A DNA stretch of 64,000 nt from Hydrogenophaga sp. PAMC20947. GTDB lineage: Bacteria > Pseudomonadota > Gammaproteobacteria > Burkholderiales > Burkholderiaceae_C. Location of the stretch: the NCBI RefSeq assembly GCF_004795855.1, contig NZ_CP039252.1, positions 3,286,001-3,350,000 on the forward strand, read 5' to 3'. Position 1 is the first letter of the stretch. Every line of letters begins with the position of its first letter. Under the pieces are notes generated by a model. That model was given only the letters and a program-made list of their open reading frames with translations, had not been told where the DNA came from and did not search any database. This document shows, in pieces, positions 51,898 through 61,272 of the stretch. The translations under genes and the position numbers were made by a program.

Positions 51898-53292
51898 TCA
51901 GTAGGGAGGCTGCTGAATTTCGATCGCCTCAAGGGTGCGAACGGCGTTGTCGGCCAATCGCACTTCGGTTTTGACGACGCCATAGCCGGGCGCGTACCAG
52001 CTCTGGGTGGGGCGCTTCCTGGAGGAGCTGGTTTCTTCGATATGGCAGGTCAACGGAAAGCGGCCTGCCTGGGTGTCCAGCGCGCCGATCGACACCAATT
52101 TGATGCGCTGCTCTTGAGCCGTTACCCTTGCTTGAGGTTGGCCGGCGTCCTGGACCGATTCGGTCACGGAGAAGCTGCGGCTCTCTCCAACCCTGAGATC
52201 CAGCGGCATGCCGCCGCTTCTGCCGGTGCGTTGCAATCCACCGCCCGCCTCCGAGCCCCCGCTGAAGTTGAGCCATTCCACTTGCGCCACGGGCGTGATC
52301 AGTGGGAGGTGAATGATGGCCTCCAGCAATAGTTTTCCATTCACATAGGTTTTGTGTTGCTGACGTTCAATTCCGACTGGATCCATTGCTACGTCGACGA
52401 GCCGTTGCCAAACCCCGTTCAGTTGGTAGCCGAGCGTAAATGCCGAGCCTCTTGTGGCAACTTGAAAGCAATCGCGCATCACGGGCTCCACCGGAGGCGC
52501 TTGCGTGTCACCTTCGCTGAAGCAACGGATGCTTTGCCCTTCGGAGCGGTCCTTTGCATCTTCGATCAGGCAGGTTTGACCCACAGGCTGCCGCACGACC
52601 ATGAGCTGGTGGCCATCACTGCCCTGCAAATAGGCCTCTCCGGCTCGAAACCGGAATCCGAGCGCGCCAGGCCTTGGACGCAACACATGGCCCATTGCAT
52701 CGGTCAACACCAGCCCACCGTTGGTCAAGCCGACGATTTGGCCAACCAGAGGTTCAAGACGCTGGCCAGGGACGGAAGGGTTGCCTGCAGCAACGCTCCC
52801 ATGGCTTGCTTCCGTCTTGCGTTCTACGGAACCTGCAGCCTTTTCTAGATCTTTCTTGATCGCCGGAACCGCCGCACCCGCAATGATTGGCGGTGGGCTG
52901 GCTATTGGCGCGATGTTCATACCGGAGCTACCTGGAAAGGTCTTGCTCAAACGGGTGCCAGACGTGTTTGCTTCAGGCTCTAACAGCTTGCTGCCTATCG
53001 ATGCTTCAACAGGCGCTCGTTCTAAGCTGTCACCCTCGGCATTCAGCACCATTGGCCGCTCGGTTCGGCCCAAGCTTGCACCATTGGCGGCAAGCGGTAG
53101 GGATTCAGTGGCACTTGGCGGGGTCGGAACTTTCAATAGGCTGCCGCTGCCGTCCTTCGGTTTGTCTGCATCGGCGGCAGAAAACTCATCGCTGGTTGAT
53201 AGACGCTCCTGAGGCATATCGACATTCAAATGGGCACACCCTGTCCCCAGCGGAATCAGCAGTGAAGCGCAGAGATGGAAAACATTACGCAT
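51898..53292 (-). CDS. Lipoprotein of the Tad locus, unknown function
   Basis: The 464-residue protein begins with MRNVFHLCASLLIPLGTGCA, a lipobox giving a lipidated Cys. The N-terminal half is Ser/Pro/Ala-rich and disordered; the C-terminal half (about 250-460) looks globular (QICLIEDAKDRSEGQ-like; YGVVKTEVRLADNAVRTLEA). No family recognised. The TTG at 53319 would add 9 residues; the ATG at 53292 suits the signal peptide better. It follows the TPR gene. Confidence 0.7.
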   Translation of the reverse strand: MRNVFHLCASLLIPLGTGCAHLNVDMPQERLSTSDEFSAADADKPKDGSGSLLKVPTPPSATESLPLAANGASLGRTERPMVLNAEGDSLERAPVEASIGSKLLEPEANTSGTRLSKTFPGSSGMNIAPIASPPPIIAGAAVPAIKKDLEKAAGSVERKTEASHGSVAAGNPSVPGQRLEPLVGQIVGLTNGGLVLTDAMGHVLRPRPGALGFRFRAGEAYLQGSDGHQLMVVRQPVGQTCLIEDAKDRSEGQSIRCFSEGDTQAPPVEPVMRDCFQVATRGSAFTLGYQLNGVWQRLVDVAMDPVGIERQQHKTYVNGKLLLEAIIHLPLITPVAQVEWLNFSGGSEAGGGLQRTGRSGGMPLDLRVGESRSFSVTESVQDAGQPQARVTAQEQRIKLVSIGALDTQAGRFPLTCHIEETSSSRKRPTQSWYAPGYGVVKTEVRLADNAVRTLEAIEIQQPPY

Positions 53293-53328
53293 GCGGTGTG
53301 TTCTGTCCTTCAAATTCAATGCGACGGG

Positions 53329-55476
53329 TCAAGGCTTGGCCCATGGGTACTTACGGGCCAGCGCACGGGCGGCGGCCGTATTGCCTTCGATCGCATAGAT
53401 TCGGGAAAGGCCTTGGTAGGCTGCGCCAATGGGGGTTTTCAGCGAAGCCCGATCGCGTTCTGGCACGGATTCCAGAACCCGTTGGTATTGAGTCTGGGCA
53501 TCGGCCAGCTTGTTCAATGCCACCTGGACATCACCCAGCTTTGAAAGCACCGAAATTTGCAGCCGCGAGGGAGGCGCATCGCTGTCGAAGTTGTCTGCAA
53601 TCTGCTTGAGCCACATCTCGGCCGCTGTGTTGTCCCCCAGTGCCATGTTGTTGATTGCCAAGTTGAGCTTGGTCAACCACGTCTGCGGGTGTCCGTCACC
53701 GTACAGTTTTCTATTGATGGCAACCGCCCGTGTGAAGCTTTCAAGCGACTGCCGGTACTCTTGACCCGCGAACAGCACCGCACCCAGATTGTTCAAACTC
53801 ATGGCCGTGTCGGCATGGTCCATCCCCAGCGACTGCTCGCGAATGCGCAGTGCAATGCGGTGGTTGTTGAGTGCGGCAGCGGGTTGCCCCACCAGCGCCA
53901 AATACTCCCCCATATTGCTCACCACCACAGCGGTCCAGGGATGCTTATCCCCATAGGCATCCCGGCGCAATTGCAAGGCGCTGTTGAGCGCATCCTTTAC
54001 CTCGCTCAATTGCCCGGACAGCATACCCAGTTCGGCAATGTTGTTGTAGTAAGTTGCGAGGCGCGGGTGGGTTTCTCCAAGGGAGGCCCGCCAGATGCCA
54101 GCCGCGGCGTCGTACTCGACCCGGGCTTCATCAAAATGGCCCATCGTTCTTTGCAGTGCCCCCAGGTTGTTGTGCAATGAGCCCATCCACTCATGCTCGG
54201 GAGGCAGGGTTTTCGCCCAGATTTCTGCGGCTTTGTTCAAGGCGGCAGAGGCGTCCTCCTGGCGCCCCATCTGGGTGTAAAGAATGCCCAAGCCGTTTTG
54301 CAAGCGGGCTTCTTTGAAGTAGCCGGGATGGTGATGCTTGTCCAGACAAATCCGGACTTGTTCGAAGGCGCTTTCCGCTCGCACAAACTCGGCCTCTTCG
54401 ATGGCAATCTCTGCCGCGACCAAATGGGCATCCATCGACGGGAAGCAGTTGTTCTCAAGCGTGGAAATAGCCGTGTAGGGTTCAAGCACCTTGCGGGCTT
54501 GTTGAAACTCGCCCACGCGCAACAGCGCCCCGGCAAAGCGGGCCATCGTCAGCGCTCGGGCCCCTTCCAAATTGCGCTCTTGCCCAGGCTTGCCTGCCAG
54601 AACCGCTTTGCTCAACGGCAGCAGCCGCTCGCGGGCCAGCGAAAAATCACCCGCCCTGATTTCCAACTCAGCCAGGTATGTCTGGGCATCCAGAAGCGCC
54701 TCTGTCAACGCCTGGTCTTGCATCGAGGTCACCCATTTCACCAGCCGCTTGGTGCTTTCGTCGTGAGACGGGTCGCTCACGGTGGCTGCGGCGCGGCCGT
54801 TGGCAACCCTGAGCATCATTTCGGTCTGGGGGTTTAGCGTCCCTGAGGCGAGCAGGCCCGATTGTGATACTTCGATGGCAATGGACTCAGCCTCTTTCAA
54901 TTGACCCGCATCAATGGCCTGCTCAATGGCTTCACCCAAATTTTCCGCAAGCATTTCAAGCGCCGCTGGATCGTATTGGGACCACTTCAGGCCCAACCGG
55001 CCGGGGGGGAACGCGGCAAGCTTCAGATCGGTTTGGAATGTTTTGGTGGCGATCAACCGCTCCATCAAAAGTTGGGACACGGGATCGGCGGGTGCCGCCG
55101 CCGACAAGGCAGTGGTGTCCACAGGGCCACTCCCTTGGCGCGCGGTTGTCCATATTTGCCGGTATTGGTGAAGCCACGAATCGCCATGGACTGCAGCGGT
55201 GGCTTCAGCGCCGAGTGTTTCACCGTGGGGCATGGATTTGTACCGAAACACCAGCCCACCCGTGATCAAAAGAGCGGCCATCGAAGCGATGAGCAGCACT
55301 TTCTTGCTCTTCCGCGGGGTTGCCGGTTCAACGGAGCGCTGGACTGGGGCATCAGGCCTTCCACCCAATGCTGATTTTTTGCTCGATGGCGGCTGGAGCC
55401 GGTGAAGCACCACTCTGGAAAAATGGCCCACACCCTGAGTCAGAATTTCTAAGGACTTTCTGAAAAATCGGCTCAT
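53329..55476 (-). CDS. TPR-repeat membrane protein of the Tad locus
   Basis: This 715-residue protein has one membrane helix (about 60-78, VLLIASMAALLITGGLVF) and a large tetratricopeptide region of kinesin-light-chain type (EWMGSLHNNLGALQRTMGHF; RLATYYNNIAELGMLSGQL; HADTAMSLNNLGAVLFAGQ). TadD proteins of Tad loci are also TPR lipoproteins, but this one is larger and membrane-anchored. It probably scaffolds assembly at the inner membrane. No convincing RBS. Confidence 0.78.
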   Translation of the reverse strand: MSRFFRKSLEILTQGVGHFSRVVLHRLQPPSSKKSALGGRPDAPVQRSVEPATPRKSKKVLLIASMAALLITGGLVFRYKSMPHGETLGAEATAAVHGDSWLHQYRQIWTTARQGSGPVDTTALSAAAPADPVSQLLMERLIATKTFQTDLKLAAFPPGRLGLKWSQYDPAALEMLAENLGEAIEQAIDAGQLKEAESIAIEVSQSGLLASGTLNPQTEMMLRVANGRAAATVSDPSHDESTKRLVKWVTSMQDQALTEALLDAQTYLAELEIRAGDFSLARERLLPLSKAVLAGKPGQERNLEGARALTMARFAGALLRVGEFQQARKVLEPYTAISTLENNCFPSMDAHLVAAEIAIEEAEFVRAESAFEQVRICLDKHHHPGYFKEARLQNGLGILYTQMGRQEDASAALNKAAEIWAKTLPPEHEWMGSLHNNLGALQRTMGHFDEARVEYDAAAGIWRASLGETHPRLATYYNNIAELGMLSGQLSEVKDALNSALQLRRDAYGDKHPWTAVVVSNMGEYLALVGQPAAALNNHRIALRIREQSLGMDHADTAMSLNNLGAVLFAGQEYRQSLESFTRAVAINRKLYGDGHPQTWLTKLNLAINNMALGDNTAAEMWLKQIADNFDSDAPPSRLQISVLSKLGDVQVALNKLADAQTQYQRVLESVPERDRASLKTPIGAAYQGLSRIYAIEGNTAAARALARKYPWAKP

Positions 55477-55653
55477 GGCAAAAGGTCAACTTTCGTCGGT
55501 GGGGAAATGGCCGTCGGTGGCCAAGGTTTGTGGCGGCTTGCCGAGCGAGGCTCGACGGGCGGGTTGCCCAGTCGCGCTGGCATCGGTGACGCTGTTCCTT
55601 CGGGGTAACCGTGTCAGGAGGGTCACCCTCTCCATCACGGGATCTGGCGGGCT

Positions 55654-56064
55654 TTACCGCTTTTGGGCGCGGCTCAATTCCGCTTGCAGCGCCGCCATAT
55701 CGCCTTCGAGACGGTGAATATGCGCCTTCATTTGAAGGGAGTCGCGATCTTCATGTCGCCGTGCTTTCTCCAGTTCGGCTCGGGTATTGGCGAGCTCTCG
55801 TGACAATATCAAGGCAACACCTTCTTTGTCCATGGCATCAAGCCGCATCTCGCCTGCGTCCGGGGCATTTTCTGATGCTCTCGTCTTGCGAATCACCCGA
55901 GGTTTGGTGGGGTGGGCACACACGAGCGACCACGAGAGCGCAGTTTCATCGCGCTGACCACCATAGAAGACCCGGTCGCCCTGATCAGGCAGTGTGCAAG
56001 TGGCGTGTGCCGACAAGCACGCCACCAGGCCCAGCAGTGCAATGATTCGAATCGGACCAGCCAT
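55654..56064 (-). CDS. Exported coiled-coil protein
   Basis: The 136-residue protein has a signal peptide (IRIIALLGLVACLSAHA), two early Cys and a C-terminal coiled coil (SRELANTRAELEKARRHEDR, LEGDMAALQAELSRAQKR). It starts eight bases after the lipoprotein stop. The family is unknown; it is the second gene of the Tad-linked run. Confidence 0.68.
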   Translation of the reverse strand: MAGPIRIIALLGLVACLSAHATCTLPDQGDRVFYGGQRDETALSWSLVCAHPTKPRVIRKTRASENAPDAGEMRLDAMDKEGVALILSRELANTRAELEKARRHEDRDSLQMKAHIHRLEGDMAALQAELSRAQKR

Positions 56065-56072
56065 GCCTGCGA

Positions 56073-56453
56073 CTACTGCGCATAGGTCCGGTTGATCACA
56101 AAGTCGACGCTATTGGCATCGGCGTCGGTCACGGTCAGCGGTATGTTGTCCAGGCAACCACCCAGCGCGTCAAAGTGGAAAGACTGGCCAGCCCGATCTA
56201 CGCGAGAGGTTGTCAGCGCGATGGCTTGGGGAATGGGGTTGTGAATGGTGTAGGGGCTGTTGCCTCCAGTCACCATCACGTCGACTCCCCTCACAAATCC
56301 GGGGCACCCACTTGTCGCGTCGGAAATCGTGATTTCGCCTGGCTTCACCTCCAGCGGCACCGTTCCATCGCCCGGGCTTCCCCCTCCCCCACATGCGGTC
56401 AACAAAGACACCACGGGCACGAGCAACACGAGTTTCCAATGAGAGATCGGCAT
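56073..56453 (-). CDS. Small lipoprotein
   Basis: The 126-residue protein has a lipobox LVPVVSLLTACGGGGSPGDG with Cys21. The mature region is a single beta-rich domain with two Cys (CPGFVRGVD; CLDNIPLTV), reminiscent of Ig-like folds but not assigned. It is the first gene of the minus-strand Tad run that I can support. Confidence 0.68.
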   Translation of the reverse strand: MPISHWKLVLLVPVVSLLTACGGGGSPGDGTVPLEVKPGEITISDATSGCPGFVRGVDVMVTGGNSPYTIHNPIPQAIALTTSRVDRAGQSFHFDALGGCLDNIPLTVTDADANSVDFVINRTYAQ

Positions 56454-56891
56454 TGAGACGGTTCCTGAAATATGTAGGTTGCAAGCATGATGTTGCCCCA
56501 TCGGGGGATGGCAACACCGGCAAGAAGTATCACTTTAAGACTATTTGACCAGGCCAATAATAGCGTCTACCGCCGACAGTTTTGTGAAACGGGCAACACG
56601 CCAGGCCACCGGGAACCTCGTCTGAAAGGTGCGTGAACCGAAAATGCAACGGCTGCCCCCGGGCCATCGGCGCAATTTTAGGTATCCAGCTGGAAGGCTG
56701 AACACGGCGGCAGAAGCTCCAACGGGTGTTTTTGCTGGCACGTTTACGACAGACTGCAACGGGCTGTTGAGAGGTAGGCCAACATGGTTGAGCGCGGTCG
56801 CGTTCAGACCGGACTGCCAGTGTCATGGGCAAACAGTCGACCTTGGACCTTCGTGGCCTGATTTCTCACTTGGCCAATTTTTTGAAACGGT
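56454..56891. other. Interval with small open frame and a hairpin
   Basis: A stem-loop (TGTTG/CAACA plus CCATC/GATGG) at 56491-56516 lies upstream of the lipoprotein. A minus-strand open frame at 56541-56759 could encode 72 residues (AAVFSLPAGYLKLRRWPGGS) and reads like coding DNA, but it has no clear binding site. The promoter of the Tad run may be in this interval. Confidence 0.35.
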
Positions 56892-57245
56892 ATGCACATG
56901 AGCGCTCTTCCCAAACAACTCTGGCTGAACAAGCAACCCACGAAGGTTCAGGTTCGCATGGCATTGAAAGCCTTCGAGAGGGTTCGAGGCCTGCTCTTTC
57001 GCCCGCCTTTGAAGGTCGATGAAGCGATCCTGATTCGGCCTTGCAATTCCGTGCACATGTTCGGCATGAGGTACGCCATCGATGTCGTATTTCTGGACGC
57101 ATCAAATGAAGTGGTGAAACTTGTGCCAAACCTGAAACCTTGGCAGATGGCTGCCTGCCTGAAGTCCAAGTCGGTGCTGGAACTACCGACCAAAAGCATT
57201 GTCCGGCTAGGCATGCTTGTGGGCAACCAGGTCGAGTTCAAATAG
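56892..57245 (+). CDS. DUF192-family protein
   Basis: The 117-residue protein has the DUF192 core (FERVRGLLFRPPLKVDEAIL; NSVHMFGMRYAIDVVFLD; KSIVRLGMLVGNQVEF). The family is a small beta-rich fold of unknown function, usually secreted or cytoplasmic. A second start at 56898 would shorten it by two residues. It is the first plus-strand gene after the Tad run. Confidence 0.82.
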   Translation: MHMSALPKQLWLNKQPTKVQVRMALKAFERVRGLLFRPPLKVDEAILIRPCNSVHMFGMRYAIDVVFLDASNEVVKLVPNLKPWQMAACLKSKSVLELPTKSIVRLGMLVGNQVEFK

Positions 57246-57808
57246 CACCTGTTCAGATTGAGCAAATCAAGTTTGGCCCCGAATATCAGCTGAAGAAGCC
57301 CAGTTACCCCAACCGGCCGCCGCATAGCTGGCGGCGAAGCCTCAGCAGCGGGATGTCTTAACCGAAGGGAGACCCATGTCTGCCCCAGACAATGGACCAC
57401 ATCAGTGCCCCATTCCGGGTCTGCCCGATCAACAGATTGCCTACGCTGCGGGCAAGAGAACGTGTGCCCATTTCAACCTCGCGCAGAAGGTGTGCCACAC
57501 CCCCAGCATTCGACGCCCTGCTGGCAACTTTCGAGTCCAGTCTTCATCGCCAATCTGGGTTTCCGGGGATGTCCGTGTTGGCAGGCCGGTACCGCATCGG
57601 TGTGACCAACGACAACGAGGGGGCCAAGGATCAGCGCGAAGGGCTGGGAGCACGCCTGCAGAGAGATACGGGCCCTAGCTTTTGCTGGCGGCCGCTCCAA
57701 CCCCAAGAGTCATGTTGACCTTTGGCGCGAATCCAAGCGCTACAACTGCGTCAGAAGGACTGTTCGACAGTGGCGTGGGACACGAAAAACCCACGCGAGT
57801 CATTGATA
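57246..57808. other. Interval containing a possible frameshifted gene
   Basis: This 563-base stretch has no intact gene. A plus-strand frame from ATG 57376 (GGGAG before it) shifts by one base at a C5 run (57500-57504); see the entry for the possible broken gene. The remainder is unremarkable. Confidence 0.4.
57376..57718 (+). pseudogene. Possible frameshifted small gene
   Basis: Frame 1 reads MSAPDNGPHQCPIPGLPDQQ and continues to AHFNLAQKVCH. If one C of the C5 run at 57500-57504 is dropped, frame 2 continues with FDALLATFESSLHRQSGFPG and VLAGRYRIGVTNDNEGAKDQ to TGA 57716-57718. The joined ~113-residue product reads coding-like. The family is unknown. A sequencing error in the C run or a true frameshift would both explain it. 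Confidence 0.4.
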
Positions 57809-57884
57809 TGGTGCGGCTGGCGGGGATCGAACCCACGACCCTTGGCTTCGGAGGCCAATACTCTATCCACTGAGCTACAGCCGC
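57809..57884 (-). tRNA. tRNA-Arg (CCG anticodon)
   Basis: The reverse strand folds as a tRNA: acceptor GCGGCTG/CAGCCGC, D-loop AGCTCAGTGGATAGAG, anticodon loop with CCG inside TTGGCC...GGCCAA-type stem (TTGGC/GCCAA), T-loop GGTTCGATCCC and an encoded CCA end (positions 57809-57811). Length is 76 bases. CCG decodes CGG. Confidence 0.95.
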
Positions 57885-58025
57885 AACGCCTGCGATTCTA
57901 TCAGGCGGCCCGGGTTGTCAGGCCAGGATGTAGCCCGGCTGGCTATAATCGAATGCTGTCTGGCTTTGGGCCGGCAACCCCACGTTTTTCTTTCCAGGCC
58001 TAGTTCCGCACCCCTTGAGGACCCC

Positions 58026-58892
58026 ATGAGCGATCACGACTCCCATACCGGCCCGATCAAAACCCCCGCCCAGCTGCTCTGGACGTCGTTCTTCTTCTTT
58101 GTTGCCCCGATCTTCATCATCATTGGCCTGGTGTACTACGTGACCTCCGACAACAAGCCCGCAGCCGGCGCCGTTGATCCGGAGCTGGCCACCGCCATCC
58201 GCATTCAGCGGGTGGGCTCGGTCGAATTGCGCGATGCCAACCGTCCGCTGGCAAGCGGTGACGCTGTATACGCGGCTCAGTGCTCAGCTTGCCATGCGGC
58301 CGGTGTTGTTGGCGCTCCCAAGTTCGGCGATGCTGCCGCATGGGCACCCCGCATCGGCCAAGGCTATGAAACCCTGTTGACCCATGCCCTGAAAGGCCTA
58401 AACGCCATGGCTGCCCAGGGTGGCGGCGCATTCAGTGATCTGGAAATCGGCCGTGCTGTGGTGCACATGGTGAATGCCGCCGGTGGCAAGCTGGCAGAAC
58501 CAGCAGCGCCCGCCGCTGCTCCCGCTGAAGGTGAAGCCCCCGCCGCTCCTGAAGCAGCCGCAGCCCCTGCGACCGAGGCCATGGCCCCGGCCGTCGCAGC
58601 CGCCCCTGCGGCTGAACCCGCCGCCGCTCCAGTGGCTGCGGTAACCGTGGCAGAAGGCGCAGGCGAAGCCCTGTACAAGCAAGCCTGCTCGGTGTGCCAT
58701 GTTGCCGGTGTAGCGGGTGCCCCCAAGTTTGGCGACAAAGCCGCCTGGGCTCCGCGCGTGGCCACGGGTCTGGACGCCCTCACCTCCAGCGTTATCAAAG
58801 GCAAGGGGGCAATGCCACCCAAAGGCGGCTCAGCTGCCTCCGACGCCGACATCAAGGCGGCTGTGGAATTCATGCTCGCAGCCGTGAAGTAA
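58026..58892 (+). CDS. Diheme cytochrome c5-type protein
   Basis: The 288-residue protein has one N-terminal membrane helix (about 20-39, TSFFFFVAPIFIIIGLVYYV) and two cytochrome c domains with CxxCH motifs (CSACH at 86-90; CSVCH at 221-225). A long Ala/Pro-rich linker (about 158-205) joins them. Methionine ligands are likely in NAMAAQGGG and GAMPPKGGS. It would carry electrons in the periplasm, anchored to the inner membrane. A strong terminator follows. Confidence 0.9.
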   Translation: MSDHDSHTGPIKTPAQLLWTSFFFFVAPIFIIIGLVYYVTSDNKPAAGAVDPELATAIRIQRVGSVELRDANRPLASGDAVYAAQCSACHAAGVVGAPKFGDAAAWAPRIGQGYETLLTHALKGLNAMAAQGGGAFSDLEIGRAVVHMVNAAGGKLAEPAAPAAAPAEGEAPAAPEAAAAPATEAMAPAVAAAPAAEPAAAPVAAVTVAEGAGEALYKQACSVCHVAGVAGAPKFGDKAAWAPRVATGLDALTSSVIKGKGAMPPKGGSAASDADIKAAVEFMLAAVK

Positions 58893-58920
58893 TCTTCAAT
58901 CAGGCTCTGCGCCTGAACAG

Positions 58921-58949
58921 AAAAGGCCGCTCAACGAGCGGCCTTTTTC
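58921..58949 (+). terminator. Rho-independent terminator after cytochrome c gene
   Basis: AAAAGGCCGCTC, loop AAC, GAGCGGCCTTTT followed by TCT: a 12-base stem with A/T flanks, 28 bases after the cytochrome stop. It is bidirectional in form and would also serve the minus-strand gene ending at 59007. Confidence 0.85.
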
Positions 58950-59006
58950 TTGGATATCTCTTGCGTTTCCTGCTGACTTCCCACCGGGGCTCATCGCCCT
59001 GGCCAG

Positions 59007-59585
59007 TCAGGCTTTTTGGCCAGTCGTTTGTGTCCCGTCATGTTGGCGCTGCGGACTGCGCACGAACTGCCACTGGCCGGGCAAGTCGCCCGCCTTCACA
59101 TCCACGGGCGACCAGTCTCCCCGCTCCACGGCGTCGGCCGCCTGCAGCATGTCGCTGGTATGCACCAGGCCCAGGCCCAGATCGGTGACCAGGTAGAGAT
59201 GGCCCGTCTCGTCGAGCAGGCTCTGGCGCACGGCTCCCGCCGGCACCCCGGTGTGGGCGAGGATGGCGCCGTCGGTCTGCAAACGCCACACGTAAGGCAC
59301 CGCTTCCAGCTCGACATAAACGCGCTGAGGGCCGTTCTGAAAGAACCATTGCCCACCGTCGTCCGCCAGGTAATTTCGGCCGATGAAATCGATCAGCTTG
59401 CCGTGCAACAAACGGGAGCCTTTACTGGCCGATCCAGCTTGACCGGCCTGCACCGCGAAGGGCCCGGCCGCCTGCGTTCCATCGTCACGCATGTACCAAT
59501 CCCCTCGCGCGTCCAGCCCGAGCCAGCCATAACAGGCAGGTACATTCGGCCACTTGGCCAGCGCAGCTTTGACGATGTCATCCAT
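59007..59585 (-). CDS. Conserved betaproteobacterial protein of unknown function
   Basis: The 192-residue protein begins MDDIVKAALAKWPNVPACYG and contains WLGLDARGDWYMRDDGTQAA and LYLVTDLGLGLVHTSDM. I remember this as a conserved uncharacterised family in Burkholderiales (often DUF2946-annotated; I am not sure of the number). It has no signal peptide and starts seven bases after the YheT stop, so they are co-transcribed. Confidence 0.75.
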   Translation of the reverse strand: MDDIVKAALAKWPNVPACYGWLGLDARGDWYMRDDGTQAAGPFAVQAGQAGSASKGSRLLHGKLIDFIGRNYLADDGGQWFFQNGPQRVYVELEAVPYVWRLQTDGAILAHTGVPAGAVRQSLLDETGHLYLVTDLGLGLVHTSDMLQAADAVERGDWSPVDVKAGDLPGQWQFVRSPQRQHDGTQTTGQKA

Positions 59586-59592
59586 CAGGCGA

Positions 59593-60705
59593 TTACAACC
59601 CAGTTTTGGGGCGCGGTCGACCCATTGAAGCCGAGTGAGGGTCGGGCACACGTCCGCCGGTCTCATTGACCGCTACCAACGGCAACGTACCCAATTGAGC
59701 GAGCAGCCAGGACCCCACCGCATCGGGCATGACGCGAACGTGCCCCGGCATCCCCAGCACTGCGCCCGACGAGACGGGGAAGCCTACGTGTCCGCCGTGC
59801 TCCGGCTGCCACAGCGTGACCCAGTCGCCCGCCTTCTGTGGGTCGGGCAATGAAGCGCTGGGCACAAAGGGGTCGTTGCGCGCATTGACCGCCAGCGCAG
59901 GCACACGGATGTCCGCCAACACCGGCTTGGCAGAGGCGCGTTGCCAGTAATCGTCTGTATCGCGGAAGCCGTGCAAGGGCGCGGTGAACAGGTTGTCAAA
60001 CTCATAGAGATCGCGCGCGGCTCGCAGCGCGTCCCCATCGAACAAACCGGGGTGTTGCTCCAGCTTTCTCAGGGCCTTGGGCACCATGGTGGACAGGAAC
60101 ATGCGGGTGTAGACCAGCCGGTTGAAGCCGCGCCCAATCGCATGTCCGCCCGCGGTCAGGTCCAGCGGAGAACACACCGCCGCCAGCGCGCTGGCCACGC
60201 CCGCTGCCTGCTCGCCCTGCTCGCCGGCCCACCGCAGCAAGGCGTTGCCTCCCAGGGAAACACCGGCCGCCACCAAAGGCCTGCTGGGGTGCTCCGCCTT
60301 GAGTTGCCTCAGGATCCAGTCGATTTCCTCATGATCGCCGGAGTGGTACGCCCGTGGCCCCCGGTTCAGCTCACCCGAGCAGCCACGAAAATGGGGCACG
60401 ACCATGGCAAGACCGTGCTCGCGCGCGAAGTCTGCGAAGGCCACCGCGTATTGACTGGCCGAGGAGCCCTCCAGCCCATGAAACAGCACCAGCAATGGCG
60501 CCGAAGCACCGCTTTCATGCACCGCTTGATCAAGGTCGATGAAGTCGCCATCTGGCGTGTCCCACCGTGTGCGCGCCCAAGCGGGTGCGGGACCATGGTG
60601 ACGCCGTGCGGCCAGCGCTGCCCACAATGTCTGCGCGTTGCCACCCGGCAACCACCACGGCGCTCTGTAGGTGGTCAGGTCCAAGGAATGGTTGCCTCGC
60701 AACAC
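59593..60705 (-). CDS. YheT-family alpha/beta hydrolase
   Basis: The 370-residue protein has an N-terminus YRAPWWLPGGNAQTLWAALA typical of YheT/EMB8-type hydrolases, the nucleophile elbow AAGVSLGGNALLRW, and an Asp/His pair late in the protein (NARNDPFVPSASLP; PEHGGHVGFP). The start is GTG at 60705, directly after the TGA of the NTF2-like gene (TGAGTG). Substrate unknown; YheT members are probably acyl or carboxyl esterases. Confidence 0.87.
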   Translation of the reverse strand: MLRGNHSLDLTTYRAPWWLPGGNAQTLWAALAARRHHGPAPAWARTRWDTPDGDFIDLDQAVHESGASAPLLVLFHGLEGSSASQYAVAFADFAREHGLAMVVPHFRGCSGELNRGPRAYHSGDHEEIDWILRQLKAEHPSRPLVAAGVSLGGNALLRWAGEQGEQAAGVASALAAVCSPLDLTAGGHAIGRGFNRLVYTRMFLSTMVPKALRKLEQHPGLFDGDALRAARDLYEFDNLFTAPLHGFRDTDDYWQRASAKPVLADIRVPALAVNARNDPFVPSASLPDPQKAGDWVTLWQPEHGGHVGFPVSSGAVLGMPGHVRVMPDAVGSWLLAQLGTLPLVAVNETGGRVPDPHSASMGRPRPKTGL

Positions 60706-61143
60706 TCAGTGCAGCACCGTGGGCTCGGTGTACACGTCAACAGGTTCGGTCGCTGAGCCCTGGCTGGCATGGTGAGCGATCAGACGCCAGCCATGCACGG
60801 TCTTGACGTACACATTGGTTGCAAGCACCCAGGCCACTTGCGGCCCGTCGTTGCCCATGACCTCCACCCGCTCGATCACGCTGTGCACGCTGCTGGAGCC
60901 GGCATCAAGACGCCGGACCTTTTCAGCTTGCGCCTTGACACTGCCATTGGCAAACAGCGCCTCAAAGGCTGCACGCACGGCGGCGTGGCCCAGCAGACGT
61001 GGCCCGCCAGGGTGCACGCAGACAACATCTTCTTCGTCGGCCCAACAGGCCATCAGGCGCTCAATGTCGCCTTGTTGCAGGGCTTCGTAGAAAGCATGCT
61101 CTGTGTCTTCGGGGGAACTGAGGGGCGGTTTGGATTTGCGCAT
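60706..61143 (-). CDS. SnoaL/NTF2-like protein (DUF4440-like)
   Basis: This 145-residue protein has the NTF2-fold pattern (EHAFYEALQQGDIERLMACW; DVVCVHPGGPRLLGHAAVRA; VKTVHGWRLIAHHAS). It resembles DUF4440/SnoaL-like enzymes and calcium/calmodulin kinase II-association domains. Its stop abuts the YheT start, so it is in the same operon. Confidence 0.82.
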   Translation of the reverse strand: MRKSKPPLSSPEDTEHAFYEALQQGDIERLMACWADEEDVVCVHPGGPRLLGHAAVRAAFEALFANGSVKAQAEKVRRLDAGSSSVHSVIERVEVMGNDGPQVAWVLATNVYVKTVHGWRLIAHHASQGSATEPVDVYTEPTVLH

Positions 61144-61272
61144 CGTGCCATTTTGCAGCTTTCCAGGCACCACACACACCCGCCTGCCGACCTGTGCATG
61201 CAGATCCAGCAGGTATAGTCCCAGAGATAGCAAGCGCCCGGCCTACCAAGCCCCCCGAGTTCAGGAGGATTC

